From positions 4,464,001 to 4,528,000 of the forward strand of contig CBDDJS010000001.1 of assembly GCA_965229785.1 (NCBI GenBank): a DNA stretch of 64,000 nt. Reading direction: 5' to 3'. Below are positions 54,159 to 60,820 of this stretch, piece after piece. This DNA comes from JAWPMT01 sp965229785 (lineage in GTDB: Bacteria > Bacteroidota > Bacteroidia > Cytophagales > Cyclobacteriaceae). Within the stretch, counting starts at the first letter, position 1. The number at the start of each line of letters is the position of its first letter. Below the pieces are notes generated by a model. That model saw only the letters and a program-made list of their open reading frames with translations. It had not been told where the DNA came from and ran no database searches. The position numbers and the translations under genes are program-made.

Positions 54159-56036
54159 TCAGGCGCTAAGGTATCGATCGTACCACTTCTGAAAAACGTA
54201 CAGTGACCAGATCTTAATGTGCACATCGGCAGGATCCAGAGAATGCAGTTTCCGCTTGATCCTACTGATCTCCTGCCAACGGAAAAGTCCCTGTTCTTCT
54301 ATTCGGTCCCGATCAAATACATAAGTATTGAGTTCCGACTTCAATTCTCGTTTGAACCAGCTCATAACGGGCACTTCAAACCCATGTTTCGGTCGGCTGT
54401 AAAGTGCTTCGGGCAACATTTCCCGAAATGCCTCTCGCAGCAATATCTTCCTGTTTTTACCCTGCACCTTAAAATCTGCAGGAAGAGAAAAAGCGAAATC
54501 TACCACTTCGTGATCCAGGAATGGCACTCGAACCTCCAACGCATTGGCCATAGACATCAAGTCCACTTTTCGGAGCATATCTCCCGGCAACACAATGGAT
54601 ACATCTCGGGTCAGCATTGCGTTCAGGTCTGGTGAGATACCTAATGTCAATGATTTGAAACGGTCTTCGAGCAATTCCCGATCAGATTGGTTCACCATCA
54701 TACGAGACACCTGTTCTTCTCGAATAAAGGACGCCAAAAACCAATATTTTTCAGCAGGATTTAACTTCAATATCCTGGCATACCGATCCAGTTGACGAAA
54801 ACGATCAGTGATTTTTACATATCGTGATTTAGGCAGATATTTCCAAAACCAACGACCAAGCGATACCAGGCGATTGAATGAACTGTGTTCATAGCTCATG
54901 ACCCACGCCGCATGTTTGTTATAACCGGAAAAAACCTCATCAGCCCCGTCCCCTGAAAGAGCAACGGTTACTTTGTCCTTCGTAAGTTGACTCAATATGT
55001 AAACCGGGATCGCCGAGGAATCAGCAAAAGGCTCATCGATATAATCTACGATATCTTGAACATGGTGTAACAAATCATCATTGGAGAGCTTAAAAACCTG
55101 ATGATCGGTTTTGAATTTTTCAGCTACCAGTTCCGCGTATTGCGTTTCATCAAAATATCGGTTGTCTTTGAATCCAATGGAAAAGGTCTTCAAATCACTG
55201 ACGCTTTCGCTAGCCAGGGCGACAATTACCGATGAATCAATGCCTCCACTCAGAAAGGCACCCAATGGCACATCTGACACCAATCGCCTTTCTACGGACT
55301 TACGCATCTTTTCCACGATCTGCTCTTTGGCCTTATCAAATGTGATCCCAATATCCATTTGTTGATTGATCGCATAATAAGATTCAAACGAAGCTTTTCC
55401 ATCCGTCACATGTCCGCAATGTCCGGGCTGTAGCTTTTGCACTCCACTGAGCATAGATTGATTATCCGGAACATACGTCAACTGAAAATATTGATGCATT
55501 GAGGCATGATCAATCGATTTAGGGATTCCGTAAGCCAATAAGGATTTCATTTCCGAAGCGAAAATGAATTTATCCTCATCCTGATAATACAACATCGGCT
55601 TGATGCCAAAGCGATCTCTTGCCAGAAATAGGCTTTTTTTCTGTGTATCGTAGATAGCGAAGGCAAAAAAACCATTGAACTCCCTGACTGCTTCCGCACC
55701 CCAATGGATATAAGCCTGAAGCACCACTTCCGTATCACAGGTAGTTTTGAAGTCCACACCACCAGCTTTTAGTCTTGCCCTAAGTTCCTGATAATTATAA
55801 ACTTCTCCATTGTAGACGATGGCATACCTCCCCGACTGCTCCCAAAAAGGCTGATTAGCCTCGGCACTTACATCAATGATGGAAAGTCGTCGATGCCCAA
55901 GTCCAGCCCTTTCATCAAACCAGGTCCCATGGTGATCAGGCCCTCTTTTTTCAAGAGAACGCGTTGCTTGTTCTAAATGCACCAATTGCATTCGTCCGAC
56001 AACATTGAAAGACAGGATTCCGGTAATTCCACACAT
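54159..56036 (-). CDS. asnB: Asparagine synthase (glutamine-hydrolysing)
   Basis: A 625-residue protein beginning MCGITGILSF, so Cys2 is the amidotransferase nucleophile. The class II glutaminase domain (about 1-200: 'PDHHGTWFDERAGLGHRRLSIID', 'AIVYNGEVYNYQELR') is followed by the synthetase domain with the P-loop 'FLSGGIDSSVIVAL' and 'VALSGDGADEVFSGY'. Length and motifs fit the AsnB type found in polysaccharide loci, which may amidate a sugar or amino acid other than aspartate. The neighbours (methyltransferase and cell-wall hydrolase) do not settle this. Confidence 0.93.
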   Translation of the reverse strand: MCGITGILSFNVVGRMQLVHLEQATRSLEKRGPDHHGTWFDERAGLGHRRLSIIDVSAEANQPFWEQSGRYAIVYNGEVYNYQELRARLKAGGVDFKTTCDTEVVLQAYIHWGAEAVREFNGFFAFAIYDTQKKSLFLARDRFGIKPMLYYQDEDKFIFASEMKSLLAYGIPKSIDHASMHQYFQLTYVPDNQSMLSGVQKLQPGHCGHVTDGKASFESYYAINQQMDIGITFDKAKEQIVEKMRKSVERRLVSDVPLGAFLSGGIDSSVIVALASESVSDLKTFSIGFKDNRYFDETQYAELVAEKFKTDHQVFKLSNDDLLHHVQDIVDYIDEPFADSSAIPVYILSQLTKDKVTVALSGDGADEVFSGYNKHAAWVMSYEHSSFNRLVSLGRWFWKYLPKSRYVKITDRFRQLDRYARILKLNPAEKYWFLASFIREEQVSRMMVNQSDRELLEDRFKSLTLGISPDLNAMLTRDVSIVLPGDMLRKVDLMSMANALEVRVPFLDHEVVDFAFSLPADFKVQGKNRKILLREAFREMLPEALYSRPKHGFEVPVMSWFKRELKSELNTYVFDRDRIEEQGLFRWQEISRIKRKLHSLDPADVHIKIWSLYVFQKWYDRYLSA

Positions 56037-56110
56037 TGAGCGAATTTTATTCGAATTACAGGTAAATCCAACACTACCTTTGAGTTATTGCAAAAGCACA
56101 CACGCAAAAC

Positions 56111-56608
56111 ATGCAGATCAACATGACTCTTAAGCCCATGAGATGGGCATTCATCATCAGTTTGGGATTACTTTTTTCCTTGGCTATTGCCCCAGCAAAC
56201 GCGCAGAACAAGAAAAAAAGACGAAAAATTTCTACGGTAATCAGCACGGCCCGAAGCTATATTGGCACGCCTTATCGATATGGAGGAAATACCAAAAAAG
56301 GTATTGACTGTTCCGGATTGATCCAACAGTGTTATAAAAAGATCAATGTAAAGCTGCCAAGAACAGCAAAAGCGCAAAGCAAAATCGGCAACAGTAAGTC
56401 ATGGGGGTCAATCCGTGAAGGTGACATTGTATATTTTAAATTCAAGCAAAAAGGTGAAAAATGGTATCACACAGGAATGATCACCAAAGCCACGAAGGAT
56501 GAAGTCCGGTTCATCCATGCCTCTACCAGCAAAGGCGTCATCGAATCCAACCTGAAATCCGATTATTACCGCAAAAACGTCAAGAAGTTTCGTAGGGTGA
56601 TTAAGTAA
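56111..56608 (+). CDS. NlpC/P60 family cell-wall hydrolase
   Basis: A 165-residue exported protein with a signal peptide (WAFIISLGLLFSLAIAPANAQ), a short basic linker (NKKKRRK), and an NlpC/P60 domain. The catalytic Cys67 is in 'GIDCSGLIQ', the His120 in 'KWYHTGMITK', and a third polar residue His136 in 'FIHASTS'. It hydrolyses peptide bonds in peptidoglycan stems, probably D-Glu-gamma-diamino acid bonds. It is a single gene just before the tRNA gene. Confidence 0.93.
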   Translation: MQINMTLKPMRWAFIISLGLLFSLAIAPANAQNKKKRRKISTVISTARSYIGTPYRYGGNTKKGIDCSGLIQQCYKKINVKLPRTAKAQSKIGNSKSWGSIREGDIVYFKFKQKGEKWYHTGMITKATKDEVRFIHASTSKGVIESNLKSDYYRKNVKKFRRVIK

Positions 56609-56696
56609 ACTTCCAGCGATTAAAGATTCCTTGGAATAACATTCAAGCACACAAGCTCGCTGATAAAACAATTTTTTCTATATTCGCTCTCCGTTT

Positions 56697-56770
56697 GGGG
56701 ATGTAGCTCAGTTGGCTAGAGCGCTTGACTGGCAGTCAAGAGGTCGTCGGTTCGAATCCGATCTTCTCCA
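56697..56770 (+). tRNA. tRNA-Ala (anticodon GGC)
   Basis: The 74-base sequence folds as a standard cloverleaf: acceptor GGGGATG, D arm, anticodon stem CTTGA/TCAAG with loop CTGGCAG (anticodon GGC), short variable loop, T arm with GGTTCGAATCC and discriminator A. Position 3-70 is G-U, the alanine identity element; 6-67 is a T-T mismatch. CCA is not encoded. The accessory region starts at its 3' end, the usual attachment site for integrating elements. Confidence 0.95.
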
Positions 56771-56782
56771 CTTGAATATCAG

Positions 56783-56810
56783 GCACTTACGAAATCGTAA
56801 GTGCATTTTT
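56783..56810 (+). terminator. Terminator after the tRNA gene
   Basis: A perfect 10-base stem (56783-56792 with 56795-56804) with a 2-base loop is followed by ATTTTTATG. It lies 12 bases past the tRNA. The arms form a near-complete palindrome, so an integrase site is an alternative reading. Confidence 0.75.
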
Positions 56811-56819
56811 ATGTCTCAT

Positions 56820-56841
56820 TGCGTGCTTTTTGCGTGCTTTT
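56820..56841 (+). repeat. Tandem 11-base direct repeat near the tRNA
   Basis: Two exact adjacent copies of TGCGTGCTTTT (56820-56830 and 56831-56841), 50 bases from the tRNA end. Short direct repeats beside an attachment site can be arm-type sites for a tyrosine integrase or excisionase; no integrase gene is present to support this. Confidence 0.45.
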
Positions 56842-57002
56842 GTGAAAAATTAAGGCCAGCACTAAAATCACAACAGATTCCCATTTGCAAGCCTTTTATC
56901 TCAAAAGACATACGATAGAAGGCAAAATCAGGAAAAACTTTTCAAAAGCCGTTTCTTGCATTCTTCATTTCATTTCCTGAACTTCATTGCAAATACCTTA
57001 CT

Positions 57003-57272
57003 GTGGAAGTCATTTGCTTGGAAGAGGATGCTTTTTTCGCTCTCATAGAGCGAGTAGTGGATCGAATAGAGGGTCAGCGATCAAACACTCAAGATACATG
57101 GATTGACGGCTCTGAAGCCATGAGGATGCTTGGAATAAAGGCGTTATCAACTCTCCAAGGACTAAGAGACGAAGGCAAGATTAGGTTTACCAAGCCAAGC
57201 AAGAAAATCATTCTTTACGACCGTGATTCCATTAACGAATATCTAGGACAGCATGCACGCGAAACCTTTTAG
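57003..57272 (+). CDS. Small helix-turn-helix (excisionase-like) protein
   Basis: An 89-residue protein from a GTG start. The N-terminal part is a short helix (FFALIERVVDRIEGQ). The C-terminal 60 residues are a MerR-like HTH_17 domain ('DTWIDGSEAMRMLGIKALSTLQGLRDEGKIRFTKPSKKIILYDRDSINEYL'). Such proteins mark the ends of integrative elements in Bacteroidota, where they act as excisionases or regulators. Here it lies 230 bases from the tRNA-Ala gene, pointing away from it. It is followed by a second small gene after three bases. Confidence 0.75.
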   Translation: MEVICLEEDAFFALIERVVDRIEGQRSNTQDTWIDGSEAMRMLGIKALSTLQGLRDEGKIRFTKPSKKIILYDRDSINEYLGQHARETF

Positions 57273-57275
57273 AAA

Positions 57276-57524
57276 ATGGAAGAGGAGCTAAACATTTCAG
57301 AAGAATACAAGCAGTGGTTCAATCGTGGCTACAACCTACGCAAAACGATGCCGCAAATCTTCCAAGGAATGAAAATCCCAGAAAACGAGCCAAGTAGTAA
57401 AATGAGGGCTTTCGACGCGGGTGTTAAGCAATTTGAAAGTGAATATGGCGTGGAAAGGGAAGCTTTACGCCAACAACTAAGAAGTCGATCCGACCGTGGA
57501 CAAAATCAAAATAGAGATAGGTAA
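57276..57524 (+). CDS. Small hypothetical protein paired with the HTH gene
   Basis: An 82-residue, charged protein (ISEEYKQWFNRGYNLRKTMPQIF) ending in an Arg/Asn/Gln-rich tail. No known domain is seen. It is three bases after the HTH gene, so the two are co-translated. Similar short proteins often accompany HTH genes in Bacteroidota mobile elements; this is from memory of typical layouts. The 60 bases after it separate it from the convergent CBASS operon. Confidence 0.55.
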   Translation: MEEELNISEEYKQWFNRGYNLRKTMPQIFQGMKIPENEPSSKMRAFDAGVKQFESEYGVEREALRQQLRSRSDRGQNQNRDR

Positions 57525-57584
57525 ATTCTGATTTCCAGATCACTTGTTATCATAGTTTATTACCTAGAGTTCAATTACATCCTG

Positions 57585-58235
57585 CTAGTCAGGCAGTAAC
57601 GTATGCCTCTTAATAGAATCAATGTAATTCGTATTAATTGTAGCAAACCGCCACAAGACTATATCCACGACTGAAACTTTATCATTGGTTCTCTTCGCGA
57701 TTTCCCAACAAAGCTCAGTTGGTGTGGAATAATTCAAGGCTTTTGCGATCCTTTCTAAATGCCTGTCAGGCTTAACTACATTTATTCCAATGTTTTTGGC
57801 CAAATGGTATGCAGTCACCGGGCCAACATGAGGTAATTGTTTCAAATAATCAATTCCTTGAATAGAAATATTTGTTTTAAATGTTTGATAACCTATGTTA
57901 TCTACAAGTTCACAAATTGACAAAATGGCATCAACTTTTCTCTCGTGCCCAAATATTTCCAATGCCTGTTTTCTAACCACCTCTTTTTCTTTAGTCACCT
58001 GAATCAAATCCCAATCATAAAATGATTCTTTCATTTTGGGAAAAACGCTAAATGCAGCGTAGAAACTTAATCCGCCAGAAATGATAACCCAGGCTATTTC
58101 AGAAAACAACTTGGACTGAGTAATTGAATCAAATGAAACCCTATCTTGCCAGTCAATTTCATCCGCGTAACCCAGATTCACCAGTATATTTTTCAAACGG
58201 ATATAAGAAACTGCCATTCTATCTAAATCAACCAT
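57585..58235 (-). CDS. cap11: CBASS type IV ancillary HhH-GPD DNA glycosylase-like protein Cap11
   Basis: From the ATG at 58235 the product is 216 residues; a TTG two codons earlier overlaps the CD-NTase stop. It has the HhH-GPD fold: the helix-hairpin-helix 'LPHVGPVTAYHLAK' (about 134-147 here) and the catalytic Asp in 'NVVKPDRHLERIAKAL'. In EndoIII and OGG1 the lyase Lys follows this hairpin's glycines (VGRK or VGTK); here the position is Val (VGPV). So a Schiff-base lyase step looks impossible, and the enzyme may be a monofunctional glycosylase or act on a modified base or nucleotide. There is no FeS cysteine cluster. It is last in the CBASS operon and is the OGG-type gene of type IV CBASS, whose precise role I do not know. 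Confidence 0.83.
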   Translation of the reverse strand: MVDLDRMAVSYIRLKNILVNLGYADEIDWQDRVSFDSITQSKLFSEIAWVIISGGLSFYAAFSVFPKMKESFYDWDLIQVTKEKEVVRKQALEIFGHERKVDAILSICELVDNIGYQTFKTNISIQGIDYLKQLPHVGPVTAYHLAKNIGINVVKPDRHLERIAKALNYSTPTELCWEIAKRTNDKVSVVDIVLWRFATINTNYIDSIKRHTLLPD

Positions 58236-58237
58236 GG

Positions 58238-59161
58238 TCAAATATTAGACTTCCAAAAATGCGACTGCATTGTTTCATCTGCGAAATCAATCTCCCTTGA
58301 AATTCTTTTCAAAGAATCGTATGTAAGCCTTCTTCTTAAATCATTTCTTTTACCAAGATATGTGTCAACATATTGGGATTGACCAGATGGGTCCTTTAAA
58401 GGAGTCAAAATTTTTTCTGGTGCATTTTTAAAGAAGAATTTGATCATCTCTTTGACCCTAATTGGTCCCTTATAATCCCTAAAAACTTGAGCACCGAGCG
58501 TTTCAACATGATACCCGCTCAATTGACGTTTTTCAGGTTGGTTTGAAAAGATTGCCTTAATTGCTTTAATAGTAGGGATAAATTTACCCTTAAGCTCTTT
58601 ATTTATTACAGTCAATCTCCCGCCTAATATTCCTGGTCGCACAACATTAGACCAATTCTTTCCTTCAGAATCAATTATTCTGAGCCCCTTTGAAGTTCGA
58701 ATGGATGGAAGTAATTGAACGTCAATATCCGAGTACTTCACTGTTAATGACTTTGTCGAAATCTCAATTTCAGTATTTGGAAGACGTTTTTGTAGTAACT
58801 CTTTAAAATGCTTGAGCACTCTTCGAGGTGAGTCATTTACTAGATCAGAATTGTTCAAAACGACTAAACAGTCTGCATCACTAATGCCATTCAAAAATGT
58901 ATTTTTTGAAATCGATCCTCCAAAAATCAATTTTAAACTACCATCGAAATCTTGACTTGAAGATATGGCATCCAAAATATTTTGCAAATGGGTTTTTATT
59001 GTTTCTGTATCTCGATTATTAAAAAATGAAAGCCTCCCTCTAATAAACTCCTCTACCTCATATTCGTATTTATCTCTATCAGCATTGTCCTCAAGCTCTT
59101 TACGACGTCTGAAATAATCTTCTTTATCAAAATCAGAAAATGAAACGGCACCACCACCCAT
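58238..59161 (-). CDS. CD-NTase (cyclic oligonucleotide synthase) of type IV CBASS
   Basis: A 307-residue cGAS/DncV-like nucleotidyltransferase. The Pol-beta signature is present: 'FGGSISKNTFL' (Gly81-Gly82-Ser83), the acidic pair Asp95 and Asp97 in 'SDADCLVV', and a third acid in 'KYSDIDVQLLP' (Asp145 or Asp147). The C-terminal helical domain (about 185-300) resembles the OAS1-C-like fold ('IKAIKAIFSNQPEKRQLSGYHVE'). It would make a cyclic oligonucleotide after phage sensing and activate the effector. The N terminus is Met-Gly-Gly-Gly-Ala, so Met removal exposes glycine, the reported target of Cap9 deazaguanylation. It is 3 bases after cap10 and 2 before cap11 in one operon. Confidence 0.92.
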   Translation of the reverse strand: MGGGAVSFSDFDKEDYFRRRKELEDNADRDKYEYEVEEFIRGRLSFFNNRDTETIKTHLQNILDAISSSQDFDGSLKLIFGGSISKNTFLNGISDADCLVVLNNSDLVNDSPRRVLKHFKELLQKRLPNTEIEISTKSLTVKYSDIDVQLLPSIRTSKGLRIIDSEGKNWSNVVRPGILGGRLTVINKELKGKFIPTIKAIKAIFSNQPEKRQLSGYHVETLGAQVFRDYKGPIRVKEMIKFFFKNAPEKILTPLKDPSGQSQYVDTYLGKRNDLRRRLTYDSLKRISREIDFADETMQSHFWKSNI

Positions 59162-59164
59162 AAT

Positions 59165-60229
59165 TCAAAGTTTTAATTCTGTATGCAAAGTGTTACGAGC
59201 TTTTTTAAGAATTTCTAAATTCATATTGGGGAAAAGACTCAAATCATATTCATTGTGAAGGTAATTCTTCATAGCGTACTGTATGCGCTTCAGCTCCACA
59301 ATATTATTACGTAATGCTGTCATCCGAGCATAATCATCATTCATCGTGAAATTATCTTGGAGAAAGAAGTCATTATAGAAGTATAATGAAAACCCATTGA
59401 AATACGAAAACCTTAACCAGGTCAAACCATCAAATATCTCAGCGCCTGCCATGAAATAAAGGACACAAGATATCGGATCAAGACTACCAAAAACATGTAT
59501 TGGAGCTTTATTTTCCGTCCTGTCAAGGGCCAACCTTAGTCTTCCAATATTCTTCATTCTCTCCATCAAAGAGTTCCCAAGTTCCTTTTCGGTAACACCG
59601 ATAATGTCAAAGCCTCGGAGAAAGCTAGCTTTATCAGCAATGTCATTAACATCCAAAAATCCATTTTTCACTGATGGTTTAATCAAGAAATTATGTAAGC
59701 AATTCTTGTAGTCCTGAAAAAACTCCTGAGCCTTATCAATTTGCCGTTCCAGTTTAATCCGTCTTTCAGCACCATTGTCGTAGCTCACAATGATCGATGG
59801 GAATTTTTCAAAATCCCAGTCCTTTAGGGTCTCCTTATATAGATTAATATTCCATCTAAGCTCTCTTTTAGGTGAAAGCATGTGTAGAGATGGGTATTTG
59901 TATACTTCGGAGAAGTCTTCGCCATCTATGGTCTCATAGCCTCCGCTATCCAAAAAATGAAATTGAGGATACAGAGGAAAATTCTTAGATGGTTTTTTAA
60001 CGAAACCATGGTGAAGATCGAAAGCACTTATTAATACGGGATCAGTAAGCGCCTCGCCCAAGTTCTTAACAAAATCAATAACTTCAGATCTAATTTTACT
60101 CCCCTCCTTTCTAAACTTGAAGCTTTTACTTGAAAAGGACGGAATTAATAATGGAGTATGAAGCGTATCTCCTAGTGGATGATCTATGCTTGAACTCCGC
60201 TCTAATCTATAATTTTTTACTCCCTTCAT
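59165..60229 (-). CDS. cap10: CBASS type IV ancillary tRNA-guanine transglycosylase-like protein Cap10
   Basis: A 354-residue protein with the TGT TIM-barrel pattern. 'FHFLDSGGYE' carries Asp94, at the place of the general-base Asp of DSGGFQ. 'SIIVSYDNGAERRIKLERQI' carries Asp151, at the guanine-binding Asp of bacterial TGT. 'HVFGSLDPISCVLYFMAGAEIFDG' carries Asp267, at the nucleophile. The CxCxxC...H zinc site that follows in tRNA-modifying TGTs is absent, and the chain is slightly shorter. So the active-site pocket is kept but tRNA binding is doubtful, in line with a role on the deazaguanine attached to the CD-NTase. It overlaps cap9 by 23 bases. A DpdA-type DNA-modifying enzyme is the main alternative, but the rest of the dpd cluster is missing. 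Confidence 0.83.
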   Translation of the reverse strand: MKGVKNYRLERSSSIDHPLGDTLHTPLLIPSFSSKSFKFRKEGSKIRSEVIDFVKNLGEALTDPVLISAFDLHHGFVKKPSKNFPLYPQFHFLDSGGYETIDGEDFSEVYKYPSLHMLSPKRELRWNINLYKETLKDWDFEKFPSIIVSYDNGAERRIKLERQIDKAQEFFQDYKNCLHNFLIKPSVKNGFLDVNDIADKASFLRGFDIIGVTEKELGNSLMERMKNIGRLRLALDRTENKAPIHVFGSLDPISCVLYFMAGAEIFDGLTWLRFSYFNGFSLYFYNDFFLQDNFTMNDDYARMTALRNNIVELKRIQYAMKNYLHNEYDLSLFPNMNLEILKKARNTLHTELKL

Positions 60230-60767
60230 TTAGTTTTCGAATATCCAGACAAGAATTACAGACACCACAGGGTGGAAATTCTCCCATTTCGCAACTGTAG
60301 GTACTTTCTATATCTAATCTATTATCTATACAATATTGCCATATCTCTCTTTTGCTCCAATTAAGAAATGGAGCCTCAACTTTAATCTCTCCCTCCGAAT
60401 CCAAGTCAATGAGCCTCTGGCATCGATCGATAAAATCTGGACCACAATCAGGGTAAGATGTACCGCTATGAATGCCAATCGCTATTTTTCCCTCGTTGAA
60501 GACATTTGCGAAGTATGAGCTCAACACCAACAATGAATTTCGTCCTCTCATCAACCCAATATTTTTTAATTTCTTCTGAGTTATTTGAAAAACAGATAAT
60601 TGCAATTTATAAATTCCACAAATCCTTTCAGCAGCGGACAGCTCATGACTTATGGCTAACTGACCGTAATCAAAAAATTGCGGAAAAACTCTATAATCAT
60701 TCACGTAATAATGATGCAAGAGAGCGAGTGAGTCCAAACCTCCACTTAACAATAAAGAAACATTCAC
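60207..60767 (-). CDS. cap9: CBASS type IV ancillary QueC-like protein Cap9
   Basis: A GTG start gives 186 residues, about 30-40 shorter than housekeeping QueC. The PP-loop 'LLSGGLDSLALL' (6-17), 'RGRNSLLVLSSYFANV' (about 74-89) and 'SYPDCGPDFIDRCQRLI' (about 104-120) match QueC, and the zinc-site cysteines are Cys159, Cys167, Cys170 and Cys173 (PPCGVCNSC). QueC makes 7-cyano-7-deazaguanine. In type IV CBASS the homologue is reported (from memory) to join the deazaguanine amide to the N-terminal glycine of the CD-NTase. It is the first gene of the operon, overlapping cap10 by 23 bases. No queD, queE or queF lies nearby, so precursor must come from elsewhere in the cell. Confidence 0.9.
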   Translation of the reverse strand: MNVSLLLSGGLDSLALLHHYYVNDYRVFPQFFDYGQLAISHELSAAERICGIYKLQLSVFQITQKKLKNIGLMRGRNSLLVLSSYFANVFNEGKIAIGIHSGTSYPDCGPDFIDRCQRLIDLDSEGEIKVEAPFLNWSKREIWQYCIDNRLDIESTYSCEMGEFPPCGVCNSCLDIRKLNEGSKKL

Positions 60768-60820
60768 GATAACGTCGTCAATTGCTACATTGCGTTGAAT
60801 ATAGATATTATTCTTTCGGA
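60768..60820. promoter_or_regulatory. Divergent promoter region of the CBASS locus
   Basis: Only 53 bases separate the GTG of cap9 from the ATG of the NUDIX effector, so promoters for both transcripts must overlap here or lie inside the coding ends. The region is AT-rich (TTGAATATAGATATTATTC), but I find no consensus pair of promoter boxes. Confidence 0.45.

Noticed and set aside
56697..56770. tRNA-Cys or other isotype from a shifted anticodon reading
   Set aside because: The 7-base loop CTGGCAG with a 5-bp stem fixes the anticodon as GGC, and G3-U70 supports alanine.
56712..56918. Small ORF running through the tRNA gene
   Set aside because: It overlaps most of the tRNA and its terminator, has no recognisable motif and unusual Cys content; a chance frame.
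57585..60767. A Dpd-type DNA 7-deazaguanine modification system (DpdA-like TGT plus QueC)
   Set aside because: No DpdB, DpdC or restriction-type genes are present, and the pair sits in one operon with a CD-NTase and an HhH-GPD protein, which fits type IV CBASS better.
60207..60767. QatC of a Qat defence system
   Set aside because: The QueC-like protein fits in size and motifs, but no Qat ATPase or TatD-like nuclease lies nearby, and the neighbours are those of CBASS.
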